From Micrasema longulum (Eukaryota > Arthropoda > Insecta > Trichoptera > Brachycentridae): a stretch of 64,000 nt of DNA. Made by a program: the position numbers and the translations under genes. Below are positions 1-9,903 of the stretch, in pieces; the stretch's first letter is position 1; every line of letters begins with the position of its first letter. The stretch lies in assembly GCA_022494885.1 (NCBI GenBank), contig JAGVSM010003663.1, positions 1 through 64,000 on the forward strand, written 5' to 3'. The notes under the pieces are model-generated. The model was not told where the DNA came from and ran no database searches. It saw only the letters and a list, made by a program, of their open reading frames with translations.

Positions 1-335
1 GAGTAAGGGTTGTGTTTTAACGTTTTCTTTACTCTCTTGGTATTATTACAAGGGGTTGCTGGACGTATATTAAAGGAATAGTGTTTATTGCTCTGAATTA
101 CCCTCGCTCGCATGTGTGAGAATAAATTAGAGGTAGTAACAGTTAAATCAGGTAAACAAGAAAATAGTATAGATTTGAATCTCATATTTGTAACGCAACA
201 AATCCATGGAAAATTCAAACGAAAGACAAATTAATGTATGAAAAAAAAGCACAAATCTATACTTATTCAACACTAATGGTCGCCTATTGAACTCTTGTAT
301 AATGCTAGTAGGTACTTTTCTGCGCTTATATATTA
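1..335. other. AT-rich DNA, nothing recognised
   Basis: I see no repeat, open frame or RNA signature that I can assign here. The short minus-strand open frame inside it (about 148-384) looks like chance reading of AT-rich DNA. Confidence 0.4.
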
Positions 336-339
336 CAAC

Positions 340-870
340 ATAGATGAAGAAGATAATAAAAACTTGAAGTGTAAGATTGATCACCTTATGCTTGATGTAT
401 CCAGTTATCTAGATACGCGGCGTTTGCAGCCACAATGCAATTCTCTATGCAGTACTGGGAAAGCGATAATGATTATGATACAAGTATATTTAGAAAGTTT
501 TTTCTGTGTGTGCCATAATACCAGAATCCTGGTCGAGTGCCTTTGACTCGACGACCACTCTCTGATAAAAAAATCTAAACAGGATAATCGAGTGAGAATA
601 GATCCACCTCGTAGTGTAGTGATTACTGCGCTTGTGTACCTCGTATGAGGTCTCATGTTCCATTTCTGTCAAGCTAAAGGTAAAATCAATATTTTAAAGG
701 AAGTTCTACAACACAATATTTTACTGTTCTTAGACTGATACCTGAAGCGTATTGACTGGCGATATATCACTTTTCCTTCGTGGAAGAAACGATCACGGTA
801 CGCTGCATTTTCTGTACCAATGGAGTATCCTTTGCACTACTGGGTGCGAATATGGGAATGATGATGAAGT
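340..870 (+). repeat. Family B short interspersed repeat, two adjacent copies
   Basis: Two neighbouring copies (about 340-480 and 490-870) share blocks with 27975-28105(-), 32070-32265(+), 48440-48550(-) and 58670-58930(+). The common blocks are a GACTGATCACC-like motif, a GATACGCTGCG-like motif, and a 3' end in short GAT/GATGAT runs. A GAT-type tail is typical of SINEs mobilised by RTE-clade LINEs, so I infer a SINE of that kind. No tRNA-like head is obvious in these copies. Confidence 0.5.
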
Positions 871-1053
871 TTTAAAATTGGGTTGCAAGAAATAATTATT
901 GAGTCCAATAAGGAAGTTCAGTTTGACGGAAAGTTGGATGTATGATATGTTTTCTTACACGCAGTAAAAATTAATGCATTTATTTGTACGGCGAAGTGTC
1001 GCTAAAATGTTTGAAAAAATCAATAAACAATATTCTAATAAAAATGAACTTAA

Positions 1054-1560
1054 AATTTATTTATTTATTTCTGCTTTATTAAGTTAGTTCATAACATCTT
1101 AAGTATCATCATAAACTTTTAATACCATTACAATTTTTGATCAAAATTTCTCAATAATATATTTTTTCAAATTAATTTGAAATATTTTTATCTTTTCTAT
1201 CTCCTTTTTTTCTTTAGGTAACTCATTGTACAGCTTCAATCCCTTTTACAATGAGTTTTGAGATTCTGTTTCTCTCCTCATTGGTAATCTTATCTTTTTT
1301 TATCCCTTGTTTCATATGTATGACATTGTTAGTTACATTTTATTATTGTTTATCTATTCTTTTCATCCCCTTAATTATTTTATATACAAAAATTGCTATA
1401 TTATATTTAATTTGCTGCTTTGCTATGAACAAGCCAATTTTTTTGTGCATTATTTCTTCATTAGAATGGATATTTCTTTTGAATATAATCCTCATGACCT
1501 TATTTTGAAGAATAGGTGCGAAGGTTTTCACGAAACATATCATTATTATAGTTTGAGTTA
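1054..1560 (-). mobile_element. Non-LTR retrotransposon 3' end (Jockey/CR1-like)
   Basis: On the minus strand the region around 1190-1250 reads as the conserved C-terminal motif of Jockey/CR1-like reverse transcriptase polyproteins (SLxKGLKLYNELPKE), followed by a short 3' UTR that ends in AATAAATAAATAAA at about 1054. The reading frame is broken by several stops and shifts. A second copy of the same family, with the same motif and 3' end, lies at 7081-7400. Only the extreme 3' end is present, as expected for a 5'-truncated insertion. Confidence 0.7.
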
Positions 1561-1584
1561 TTCTAGGAAAAACTGAAAAACAGT

Positions 1585-1670
1585 TTTCTCTGAAGATGGC
1601 TCCTGCAATGGTAGCCGAAACGTCGGATCAAATCCAACATACACGGTATCACCCAAAAAAGATACATAAT
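1585..1670 (+). repeat. CTGAAGA...GCCGAAACGTC motif repeat (copy 1)
   Basis: The sequence has CTGAAGA, then a TGGCT/AGCC stem with an 11-nt loop, then GAAACGTC, followed by a block (CCAACATACACGG, TATCACCC) that is repeated almost identically at 46165-46240. This spacing resembles the CUGANGA/GAAA core of a hammerhead ribozyme, but helix III is not visible. Similar motifs lie at about 18360-18395, 33625-33660, 39420-39525, 47940-47985 and 50105-50150. Confidence 0.5.
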
Positions 1671-1779
1671 ATTATTATTTTGAAGAATTTGTATATTTTT
1701 ATTTTTCCTTCATTACATAAAAAAAGAATAGAAGAACAGTAATTTATGTGAGGACGTATGATTGTATTATATATAAGAA

Positions 1780-2230
1780 CACTACTCTTTACATCTATTA
1801 CATTTCCCATAAATGAAATTTTTTTGAATTTTTTTTGTTACATTTCGGGAATGTGTTTTGAAATTCAAATATCTATCCAAGTAAATCCTGAGATATTTTA
1901 TTTCGTCTACAGAATTAATATTGTACCCCTGGGGTATATTTTTTCTCCCAATATTGATATATTTTGTTTTTGAGATATTCAATTTTAATTTATTCACTTT
2001 TAACCTTTTCGATATATTTTCCAAATTGTAATTTATCTTATTTATCATTGTATCATAATCATCTCCTGATATGTAAACCAGTGCATCAGCAGTCAATATT
2101 TAAGAGATTCACCGATGTCACTTATGTATATGATACATAATATGGGCCCTAGCACTGAGCCTTTAAATGATGCCACTCGTTCTTCTAAATCAACCCATAA
2201 TAGTGTTGTGATATATTTTTGGTTTCCGGA
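1780..2230 (-). mobile_element. Non-LTR reverse transcriptase fragment, palm to thumb
   Basis: Read on the minus strand, the fragment starts with a GSVLGPILxIIYISDI block (RT motif 4), then a damaged catalytic box (LTADALVYI in place of the usual ADDxxxY), then LNISKTKYINIG and a VDEIKYLxIYLDRYLNF block (thumb region). This order is that of a Jockey/CR1-like RT. The second catalytic aspartate pair is disrupted by a small deletion or shift near 2095-2100, and both ends are truncated, so the fragment is dead. The open part covers about 104 residues at 1782-2096. Confidence 0.8.
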
Positions 2231-2345
2231 AAGCCAACTCACCTAAAAGGACTAGTCACGTCACGCGCGAAGTAATTAAAATGCAAAACTTTAAAAAATC
2301 GTAGCGACGATAATACTATACATAAAATTAAAATAAGAATTTGGC
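2230..2345 (+). repeat. Family D repeat, copy without MITE
   Basis: The block around AAAAAATCGTAGCG and GATAATACTATA is shared with 44640-44703 plus 45033-45065, where the same sequence is interrupted by a 329-bp MITE. This copy therefore represents the empty site. I cannot classify the repeat itself. Confidence 0.5.
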
Positions 2346-2582
2346 TTAGTTTAACTGTCTATTAATAAATACAATAACGAGAAAACCACTCAATATCCTC
2401 ATTATAATTGTAAGGAGGTTTTTTCTGTGACCATGAGTTGATATCACTATTTTAACGTGTGATTTTAAATTATGAATTAATATCTCGACTTTCATACCTA
2501 ACGATAGTTCCTTCATCTCAGTTGAGATACATGTCTATCTAATCAGAAGACTGGGGTGTGGTTCCGTTGTACAGTCGCGGAT

Positions 2583-3005
2583 CAACAATATTTTGAGTTT
2601 GTCCAATTTATTGTAGACAAAGACTGGATTCAACTCCCCGGGGAGATCGGGAGTTGAATACAGTGCATGTCTACAAAAATTTGGACAAACTCAAAATATT
2701 GTTGATAAATCCACCTGGTCCATGAAGAAGTACAGAAATAGAAAATAAATCATTTTCGGGCGTTGCCTAGTATGTAGTTGAAATAATTCAAAGGTTTCAG
2801 CTCTTCAAGAGACAAACATCAAGAGATGAAAGAATTGAAGGAATATAGATGTTCGAATATGGGCAGAATGGTGAATGTTACTCAGTGTGTAAAGTGATCA
2901 CTCAAACTAGCCAATGACAGGTCATACGCCTTGTAGATGCCTAGACTTCTATATTACCTCCTCTAAAATGTTCTTCATATCTGTTTTTATATATTATTAC
3001 TAACA
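2583..3005 (+). repeat. Family A copy (fused terminal repeats plus one plus-oriented unit)
   Basis: Two ~55-60 bp family A end sequences lie head to head (2583-2645 and 2649-2704) with almost nothing between them. A plus-oriented unit follows (CCACCTGGTCC, GCGTTGCCTAGTATGTAG, AGTGTGTAAAGTG, GCCAATGACAGGTCAT, GCCTAGACTTCTATATTACC). Orientation is named from the landmark AAACCAGCCAATGACAGGTC. Confidence 0.85.
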
Positions 3006-3079
3006 TTTATCTTCAATTTTATGATGAAAGTAAAATAAAGTTTTCTGTTTGAAAAATAAAATATGTACAATTTTTTTTA

Positions 3080-3195
3080 AACATGGTCCATTACAGGCTG
3101 CTGACGAAGAGATCTTAAATTTTTATACAAATGTACACATTTTCGTAAAAAAATATCGATTTTACTTTATATCTTAATGGAAAAATGAATGGTAA
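3080..3195 (+). repeat. Short dispersed repeat shared with ~62450-62540
   Basis: The blocks CTGACGAAGA and CATTTTCGTAAAAAAATATC are matched at about 62450-62540, and more weakly at 49660-49740. Class unknown. Confidence 0.35.
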
Positions 3196-3329
3196 TTATA
3201 ATTATTTTTTCGTGCATTTCATAATATATATATAAATATATATATATACAGCTTTTTGTTCACTTTGCCCAGCTGTATGAAACAGTGCTTGTTGTATTAC
3301 TGTAGAATGTTTTATTATTTAAATTTGTT

Positions 3330-3640
3330 TTTTTTTATTTATTTTTTATTATTATTAATAAAACATAAAATACAAAAATTACATATTACACTCCCAGGAG
3401 TTATTAGAAACTCATTTGGGACCGTACATAAGATTTTATTTTTTAACAATACATAATATCATACAAATTAATACATCCGAAATAAAAAGAAAACATTATT
3501 GTATAAGAAACATAAAACACAATCTCATATAAACTACATTAATAATTACCACTATCAAAAAGATCTACGAAATTTTTTTTATTTGCGACACTTCTGGATG
3601 TTTTATTCAGTTTTTCGTGTCTTAGCTCATCAGGCAGTTT
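3330..3640 (-). mobile_element. Non-LTR retrotransposon 3' end
   Basis: On the minus strand 3545-3640 reads LPDELRHEKLNKTSRSVANK and onward, the usual last segment of a Jockey/CR1-like ORF2, followed by a 3' UTR ending in AATAAAAAATAAATAAA near 3330. It sits directly downstream, in the same orientation, of another LINE tail (3640-4260), so one probably inserted in the other. Confidence 0.65.
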
Positions 3641-4260
3641 ATTTATTTATTTTTATTTAAATCTTAAAGTAGGGCACACATATCATACATTTTGTTATGT
3701 GTGTTCTAATAATAACATTACAAATATATTTAATTTATAAATTGTTTATCACATATGTCTTGACCATTATTTTAAATTTTGATATGTTTTTTTCTTCATA
3801 AATATTTTTTTTCCATTTCGTAATACTTTTTAATTGCTTTAAATAAAATTGAATTTTGTGACTTTGCCTTTTTCCTAAATGGAAGTCTAATTTTGTTCTT
3901 TTCTCTAGTATTGTGATCGTGTTCATGCTGGTTCCGATCAATTTTTTTCCAAATTCTGTTTTTTATTAGAGTTTATAATTTTATGAACAAATATCATTGC
4001 ATTGTAAAATATTCTTTGTTTATATGTTAATAATTTCATTTCATTTACCATCGACTTTACCCTCGTGTATCTGTTTTTTTTTCAAAATGATTATAAAGGC
4101 TTTATTTTGTAATACAGTTAGTTTATCCATGTTTTCATTGTTTGATAAAAATAAAATGCTACTACAGTAGTTAACGTGTGGTTCAATAATTGCTTTGTAA
4201 ATAGTTTTGCAGGAGTCCTTATCAGTAAATCTTCTGATCCTTCCCAAAATTTATATTTTA
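3640..4260 (-). mobile_element. Non-LTR retrotransposon ORF2 C-terminus with 3' end
   Basis: In minus-strand order: a GRIRRFTDKDSCKTIYKAII block with EPHVNYCSSILFLSN (post-thumb region; about 4050-4247), then a frameshifted stretch LLTYKQRIFYNAMIFVHKII, then a KRTKLDFHLGKRQSHKIQF segment (3735-3941), then a 3' UTR ending in AAATAAAAATAAATAAATAAA near 3640. This is a typical Jockey-like tail broken by at least two frame changes. Confidence 0.75.
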
Positions 4261-4502
4261 TTCGGAATGGCCAATATTTACATTTATTTTTGAATTATTT
4301 TAACTTTCTACTGAATATGCTGTACAATTTTTAGGTTAATTTTTTTAACATAAATCTTGTATAATTTTTACGTTTTTGTATATTCTAAGGTGTAAGGAAA
4401 TTTATGTTTAAAAAAAAAATACTAAGCCAAATATGTTAGTATTATACATTTTTGTAATAGGCAGATTTGCCGTTTATGTTAATAAAAAATAAAATAAAAT
4501 AT
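4260..4502 (+). mobile_element. Probable non-LTR 3' UTR
   Basis: The segment ends with GCAGATTTGCCGTTTATG and AATAAAAAATAAAATAAAAT, which resembles the LINE-like 3' end at 22610-22870 (GCCTTATGGGCGTA, AATAAAATG). No coding part is visible. Confidence 0.4.
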
Positions 4503-4572
4503 CTTCTCGATATATTTCGATGGGGGTAGCGTTTATAATCGCGACCTATGGACTCAGCTAACAGAGAGAACA

Positions 4573-4692
4573 TTTATATATATATATATATATATAATTT
4601 TTTTCATATGAACCCCGTCGGAGATCAATCCGAAGATCTCATGCATGGTAGGCAAATGTTCTAACCTCCAGACCACGAGGTGGACATTGATA
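4573..4692 (-). repeat. (TA)n tract and tRNA-headed SINE fragment
   Basis: A TA microsatellite (4573-4596) is followed by a minus-strand tRNA-like head: CCACCTCGTGGTCTGG (A-box-like), GCCTACCATGCATGAG, then a B-box-like region ending GGGGTTCA. Similar heads occur at 16963-17045(+) and 51032-51235(+). The promoter boxes are degenerate and no cloverleaf can be drawn, so I call a SINE relic rather than a tRNA gene. Confidence 0.5.
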
Positions 4693-4999
4693 TGTTCAGT
4701 AACTGTAAATTTATCGTTCTCTATTCACATTTCTATTCACATTTCTATTCATATCAGCACCTTGTTAAAGAGTTATAAATGGTATTGTAAGCTCTAGATG
4801 ACCTTTGTTGAACCGTCAAGTGGCTCTAGCGTTTTTGTTGTGACGGATGGAACGAAATGAATGACGCTGGATGACAGCCTTTCAAGACAGCCATATGACT
4901 TCTTAATCTTTGAGAATAAATAACAGAATAGTTTAAGAGGGCTTGATAATAAATGGCTCTATACACAGGTGTTTCCTGAGAAGGTATCAATCAATTAAG

Positions 5000-5535
5000 T
5001 TAACTCTGTTGCGGTAAAATATATATGTTTAAAATTATTTAAACATTAAACAACATTCTTTTTTAATTTCAGTGCCGACAATGTCAGCGTTTATTGTCAA
5101 TAAGTACAGCTTCATTAACAGATACATATTATTATCCTTTGTGTGTTTTTTTTAAATAATGTATTAAATGTTTTATACAATGTTTTAGAGATAAATTTTT
5201 GATGGCATCTTCTTGGCAGTTTTATGACAACTTCCTGGTATCTTTGTGGCTGTTTCATGGCATCTTTGTCGCAGTTTTGTGGGTTCTTCGTGACATTTTG
5301 TTGGTAGTTTGCTGAATACAGCAACCTTGAACAGAGGCATCAGGAAATCCACAGGTTTTAAAACTCCTGTGAATTCTCCCAGTGCCAAGGATCAAAGCTG
5401 CAAAATTGTGTAACTTGAAGTCGTTCCTTCTATTGCATCCATTCTGTTGAATGCAGTTCCACCATCTTCTTTTTCAAAAAATAATACTTATTCGTAAACA
5501 ACAAATATTCATTTTCTCCTTTTCGAAAAAAGTCG
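5000..5535. other. No recognised feature
   Basis: AT-rich sequence with no assignable coding or repeat signal. The segment 5200-5340 is slightly richer in GC and has weak internal repetition (TGGCATCTT, TGGTATCTT and TGACATTTT variants), but no meaningful frame. Confidence 0.35.
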
Positions 5536-5628
5536 CAAGGACTGGATTCAACTCCCTGGGGAGCTGTTTATATTAACATATTACAACAGAGATGAAGAAC
5601 ATTTAAGAGAAGGTAATATATATTGCAG
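5536..5628 (-). repeat. Family A fragment
   Basis: Contains AAGGACTGGATTCAACTCCC, GGGGAGCTGTTTATATTAAC and ACAACAGAGATGAAGAACAT, the end-proximal part of family A, and is cut off within the body. Confidence 0.8.
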
Positions 5629-6250
5629 TGAAAAGAACATTTTTTTTTTTTAATGCACATGCATTTTAAACAATAGTAACAGAAAATTACAATGAATAAA
5701 GAAGAGTTAGAAAAATAAAAATAAATAAAAAATAATCATCATTTGATATTGGTCGAAAATATGTGGGTATACATAATAATACATATATATATATATATAT
5801 TGCTGTCGAGAGCACAGAAGTGTATTTTTTCGTATCAGTTACATTAAAATAATCTTAAAATTAGAAGAAGCTTTGTTATTAAAAACTTATTTAAAACTAC
5901 AATAATTGCACTTTCAAACTTCAAAAGTTAAATTTTCCATTTAAATATTTAAACCAGAATTAAATAAATAAAAAAAACAAACGATATTTTTTACAGTAAT
6001 TGGCTAGTTCAAATCATCACGTCTACATTCCGTTAAACTAATTTCACGTTTTTACCATTTTCGATTTAGTTTAAGATCTGAAGTTATTTGTATTTGTAAA
6101 TATACTTCGAATAAAAATAAATAAGGCGACTTCGACATGCTACCCAATAAGAGGTTCACTTGGAATTTAAAGTAAATATTTAATCAAATTAGACGAGGCT
6201 TGTTTAACGGTACCAAACGTACTGCGCGTACTCAAGTTGGCTATTGATAT

Positions 6251-7024
6251 TTAACCCGAATGAACCTCAATTAAATCTGGCAGTAGTAAACAACATTTAT
6301 TATAAGAGCATTTAAAAATGATTTGCCTACCATCACGCCATTTCCCCGTAGGAGAGAGAACGAACCACCACACACGTCTATCCTTGCATACATTCCTAGC
6401 TTCTTTCACATTCATAAATCTAGTCATACATGCCCTTCGGTTCTGTCTGCTTTTGACATGACCAGACTTTCGATTTTGGTTTATCTGATCAAGCCACGTC
6501 TTCCTTGATCGTCCTCGTCTCACTTTACCGTTCATTTTCGCGATATATACTTGTTTTAGCATTCTTTCATCGTCCATTCGTTCTACGTGACCAAACCATC
6601 TCAGAGACCCTTTCTTAATCTTATCAATTATACTTGACTCAGATTTACACTCTCGCCTGATTTCATCATTCGTAACCCTGTCATACATTGATTTTCCACA
6701 CATTCGTCTAAGAGATCGCATTTCAACCTCGTTCACTTGGCTTTCATCCTTCCTCTGCTAGTTCCACATTTCACTTCCATACATAAGTGTTGGGACAAAA
6801 ACACCGTTGTGCACTGCCAGTTTAGCTTCGATTGACATATTTTTATTAGAAATTACTCTGCTTAGTGCTCCGTTCATTTTGTTGCCCGCATTCACTCTTC
6901 TTTCAACATCTTTTTCTACTCTTCCATCTCTTGAAAACATGCTTCCCAGATATACAAATTCTTCTACTTGCTCGAGACATTCGTTGTTTACATTTATTAT
7001 GCAATCTGTAACCTCACTATTCAA
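6251..7024 (-). mobile_element. RTE-like retrotransposon ORF2 C-terminal fragment (one in-frame stop)
   Basis: The minus strand encodes a contiguous C-terminal part of an RTE-like endonuclease/reverse transcriptase: EEFVYLGSMFSRDGRVEKD (thumb start), RRVNAGNKMNGAL, VFVPTLMYGSEMW, then MRSLRRMCGK, RWFGHVERMDDERM, GKVRRGRSRKTWLDQI and NRRACMTRFMNVKEARNVCKDR. The two open pieces (6758-7078 and 6251-6736) are in the same frame and separated by a single TAG at 6758-6760, where related elements have a sense codon. The first ~19 residues of the upstream open frame come from an adjoining family A repeat, so the true LINE boundary is near 7024. RT catalytic motifs are absent (5' truncation). Confidence 0.88.
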
Positions 7025-7080
7025 ATTTTTGTAGACAAGGACAAGATTTAGCCCCCTGGGAGCTGTTATTATTAACAATT
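7023..7080 (-). repeat. Family A end fragment
   Basis: Carries AAATTTTTGTAGACAAGG, a degenerate GGACTGGATTCAACTCCC and TGGGAGCTGTTATTATTAAC. It abuts the RTE-like fragment on one side and a LINE 3' end on the other. Confidence 0.75.
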
Positions 7081-7400
7081 TATTTATTTATTTATTTATG
7101 CTTTATTTAGTTAGTTCATAACATCTTAAGAACTTACATAAACTTTTAATAACATTACAATTTTTTTTTTCAAAATTTCTCCTTTATTCTATCAGATAAC
7201 TCATTGTACAGCTTCAATCCCCTGTACAATGAGTTTTGAAATTGTTTTTCTCCTCATTGATGATCTTATCTTTTTTTATCCCTTGTTTCACAATGTATGA
7301 CATTTTTGGTTAAATTTTATTATTATTTTAATTTTATTCATCCCCTTAATTATTTTATGTATAAAAATAGCTTCATTATAACAAGCGTGACGAGCGTTTT
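7081..7400 (-). mobile_element. Non-LTR retrotransposon 3' end, second copy of the 1054-1560 family
   Basis: Nearly the same sequence as 1054-1420: minus-strand NSLYRGLKLYNELP motif, then a 3' UTR ending in AATAAATAAATAAATAAA at 7081. It lies between two family A pieces (7023-7080 and 7425 onward), so it probably inserted into a family A locus. Confidence 0.75.
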
Positions 7401-7424
7401 ATTATTTTTATACATTTTATTCAC

Positions 7425-7802
7425 AAACATCATCAACAGATGGACGAATTGAAGGAATACGTAGGTTCAAATATAGACAGAATGGTGTATATTCCACAGT
7501 GTGTTAAGTGGTCACTTAAACCAGCCAATAACAGATCACAAACCCTGCAGATGTCTAGACTTCTATATTCCTTTCTCTTAAATGTTATTTATCTCTGTTG
7601 TAATATTTTAATATTCACAGCTCCCTCTGAGGTACAATTTAGTCCTTGTCTACAAAAATTTGGACAAACTCAAAACTTTGTTGATAAATCTACCTGGTCC
7701 AAGAATATGTATAAAAATCTTAAAGTATTTTCAGGCGTTGCCTAGTATGTAGGTGAAATAATTTAATCAGATGAATCTCACCCGCCTCAATAAAAATCTC
7801 AG
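7425..7802 (+). repeat. Family A unit, upstream of a nested LINE
   Basis: Plus-oriented unit with ATCAACAGATGGACGAATTG, GTGTGTTAAGTGGTCAC, TTAAACCAGCCAATAACAG, the inner end sequence AAAAATTTGGACAAACTC, and then GGCGTTGCCTAGTATGTAGG. It breaks off at ATCTCAGCT and continues after the LINE at 8259. An open frame of 101 codons (7440-7745) runs through it but is not conserved in other copies. Confidence 0.85.
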
Positions 7803-8258
7803 CTATTTTTATTTTTTTATTTTTTTTAAATTTATTTATTAAGTTCTATGTAACATAGTCTAATATATATTTACAACACAATATTTACATTTATACTTAT
7901 TTTAACATTATTTATCACTATTTTACACTTAGCATCCTAATTTATAATATTAACTGTTTCATATGTACATTTTCATTAATTATATTCACTATTTACACTA
8001 TATACCACCTAATATTTTTCACATATATACTTTTTACATTTAATTTTAAATATATTTACATTCATTTCATTTTTTATGCTTTCTGGCATTTCTTCAAATA
8101 GTTTTATTCCCTTGTACATAAGGCAGTTCTGGGACATTGCTATTGATTTCTTTTTCTGTCTTATATTTTAAGATCCTCTTGTTGCATAGTTATGAAAGAA
8201 CTCATTATTTGTTAGTTTATTTTGAAAATATCTCGGAACTATTCCTTAACTTAACTTC
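7803..8258 (-). mobile_element. Non-LTR retrotransposon 3' end nested in family A
   Basis: On the minus strand: IVPRYFQNKLTNNEFFHNYA (about 8180-8255), a basic stretch, CLMYKGIKLFEEMPESIKNE (the usual KGIKLYNxLP motif), then NIFKIKCKKYIC, followed by a 3' UTR and an AATAAATTTAAAAAAAATAA end near 7803. Frame is kept except for one stop. The flanks CTCAGCT and TAACTTCAC are contiguous in other family A copies (CAGCTCTTAAACTTCACA at 57928 onward), which shows that this LINE inserted into a pre-existing family A unit. Confidence 0.85.
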
Positions 8259-8450
8259 ACGATCATCAACATATGACAGAATCGAAGAAAAATAGATGTT
8301 CTAATATGGGCAGAATGGTGAATGTTACACAGTTTGTAAAGTGGTCACTTAAACCAGTTAAAGGTCATACGCCCTGTTGATCCCTAGACTTCTGTATTCC
8401 CTTTTCTAAAATGTTTTTCATATCTGTTGTAATGTGTTAACATAAGATAT
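8259..8450 (+). repeat. Family A unit, downstream of the nested LINE
   Basis: Continues the unit broken at 7802: ATCAACATATGACAGAATCG, ATGGGCAGAATGGTGAATG, GTAAAGTGGTCACTTAAACC, then TAGACTTCTGTATTCCC and CATATCTGTTGTAATGTG. Confidence 0.85.
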
Positions 8451-8526
8451 TTATTTGAAATTTTCGATGTTTTTCTTCTTCTTATAGTTTAGAAATTAAT
8501 GATGTTTGCTTGAGCATACAAAAAAG

Positions 8527-8703
8527 CTTGTCCAGAAAGGGCGAATGCACCGCGATTCTCTCGTGCGTGTGCACGCGATTTACGCGCGTATTTTGTGTTC
8601 GCGCGTTGCTTGTGGACGCGCCGTATTGGCGCCTAGTATCTCGATAACGCGCGAACGAATTCGCGCGAAACATTTCGCGGTGAATTCGCCTCTTCTGGAC
8701 AAG
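8527..8703. mobile_element. GC-rich MITE with ~30-bp terminal inverted repeats
   Basis: The ends CTTGTCCAGAAAGGGCGAAT and, on the opposite strand, CTTGTCCAGAAGAGGCGAAT pair over about 30 bp (to CACCGCGA). The 177-bp interior is dense in CGCG dinucleotides, in sharp contrast to the AT-rich surroundings. No coding capacity. Flanks show a loose direct repeat (TTTGCTTGAG versus TTTGGCTTGAAG), not a clean target duplication. Superfamily unknown. Confidence 0.7.
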
Positions 8704-9388
8704 GTCTTTGGCTTGAAGTGGCTTTTTTTATTTATATGGGAAATAAATGTCAATTAAAAAAATGCAAAAATAACAAATAATGAAAACATTTTTAAACAAT
8801 ATTTTAATTTCAACATATTAGGTCACGGCAGTGGTTATTTGACTTTAAATAATGCAAATAAAAAAGGAAAACATCAGATGCTCTAACATAAGTCAAACTG
8901 TCAAATGTGAATGCCACTTTAAGCGAAATTCATTTCCATGTACCTTTTAAACGTACCCGTCACACCAAATTATTTTACTGCACCGATGTAAACACTAATG
9001 CAGCAAAAAATTCGTGCATTTATAGAATATGCAACCTATACAATAATATTAAAAAAGCCAATGCGAGCAATCTTCAACTTGAATAATAATAAATTTAAAA
9101 GGGATATCAGCGACAGAATGCAGGCATTGTCACCGTGGGTGAGTAGTGATTAGTAAATATAATATTATTTTTTAATTTAATTTTTATTTTATTTTAAATT
9201 TACAATGGTAAATATGTATAAACATTTTATTTATGGTTTTCCAAATCATTTCTTCTATTATATAACTTTATTTATGACACATTATGTGAATTGATAATTA
9301 TAAGTTTGAGATCAGTTTTAGTCTAGTTTTAAGTATCTATTATATTATAACCGTATTATTGTATATGACTGTAGATTTCAATGAATAA

Positions 9389-9903
9389 ATGAAAATAAAA
9401 AATAATATGTATTGCAACCTATTGGACACAAAATACGTCATAGAGAAGATTGCCAGGAATAGGAAAACAAAATACAGGACATTATTATTTATTTTAACAG
9501 TGTATTCGTTTGAACATACATACGGTCTCAGGGGGTTAAGATGGCGCTTTATAACAGATTCAAATTTCAAATTAATTTATTTTACCAAAATAGTATTACA
9601 AATTGCGAGTATTTGCCCCTTAAACTTAGTTTCACTGATGCGAAATATGTCAATGTCCAAAGTGATGTTGTTCAGCTGCCTGATTATTCTTACAATCGGC
9701 ATAACCAAAGGCAGGTTGGTTTTGGAAGCTGGGAAGTAAAACAGTATGTGCTGACGATGTCGGAGATAATCATCAGGAACATAAAATTTGATGCCCTCCG
9801 ATATGGCCGAGTTCTAGATAAAACCTCTTATTATTCTGAAAAAATGGGTCAGTGTGAACCCATTCGTTCTAAGCTGCAAACTGTTGGTCCCAAGCATGGT
9901 TAA
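9389..9903 (+). other. Unassigned open frames of 116 and 120 codons
   Basis: Two overlapping plus-strand open frames (9389-9739 and 9541-9903) are longer than most chance frames in such AT-rich DNA. The second translates to a product with mixed polar and charged residues (for example VGFGSWEVKQYVLTMSEII, then ALRYGRVLDKTSYYSEKMG). I recognise no domain and no similarity to the LINE families in the window. It has no visible splice context and no polyadenylation signal close by. It could be an exon of an unknown gene, a relic of an unrecognised element, or chance. Confidence 0.25.

Noticed and set aside
1585..1670. Active hammerhead ribozyme
   Set aside because: CUGANGA- and GAAA-like cores with a helix II stem are visible, but helix III and a matching helix I could not be drawn, so activity is not claimed.
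7440..7745. 101-codon open frame as a gene
   Set aside because: It reads through a family A repeat; other copies of the repeat do not keep this frame open.
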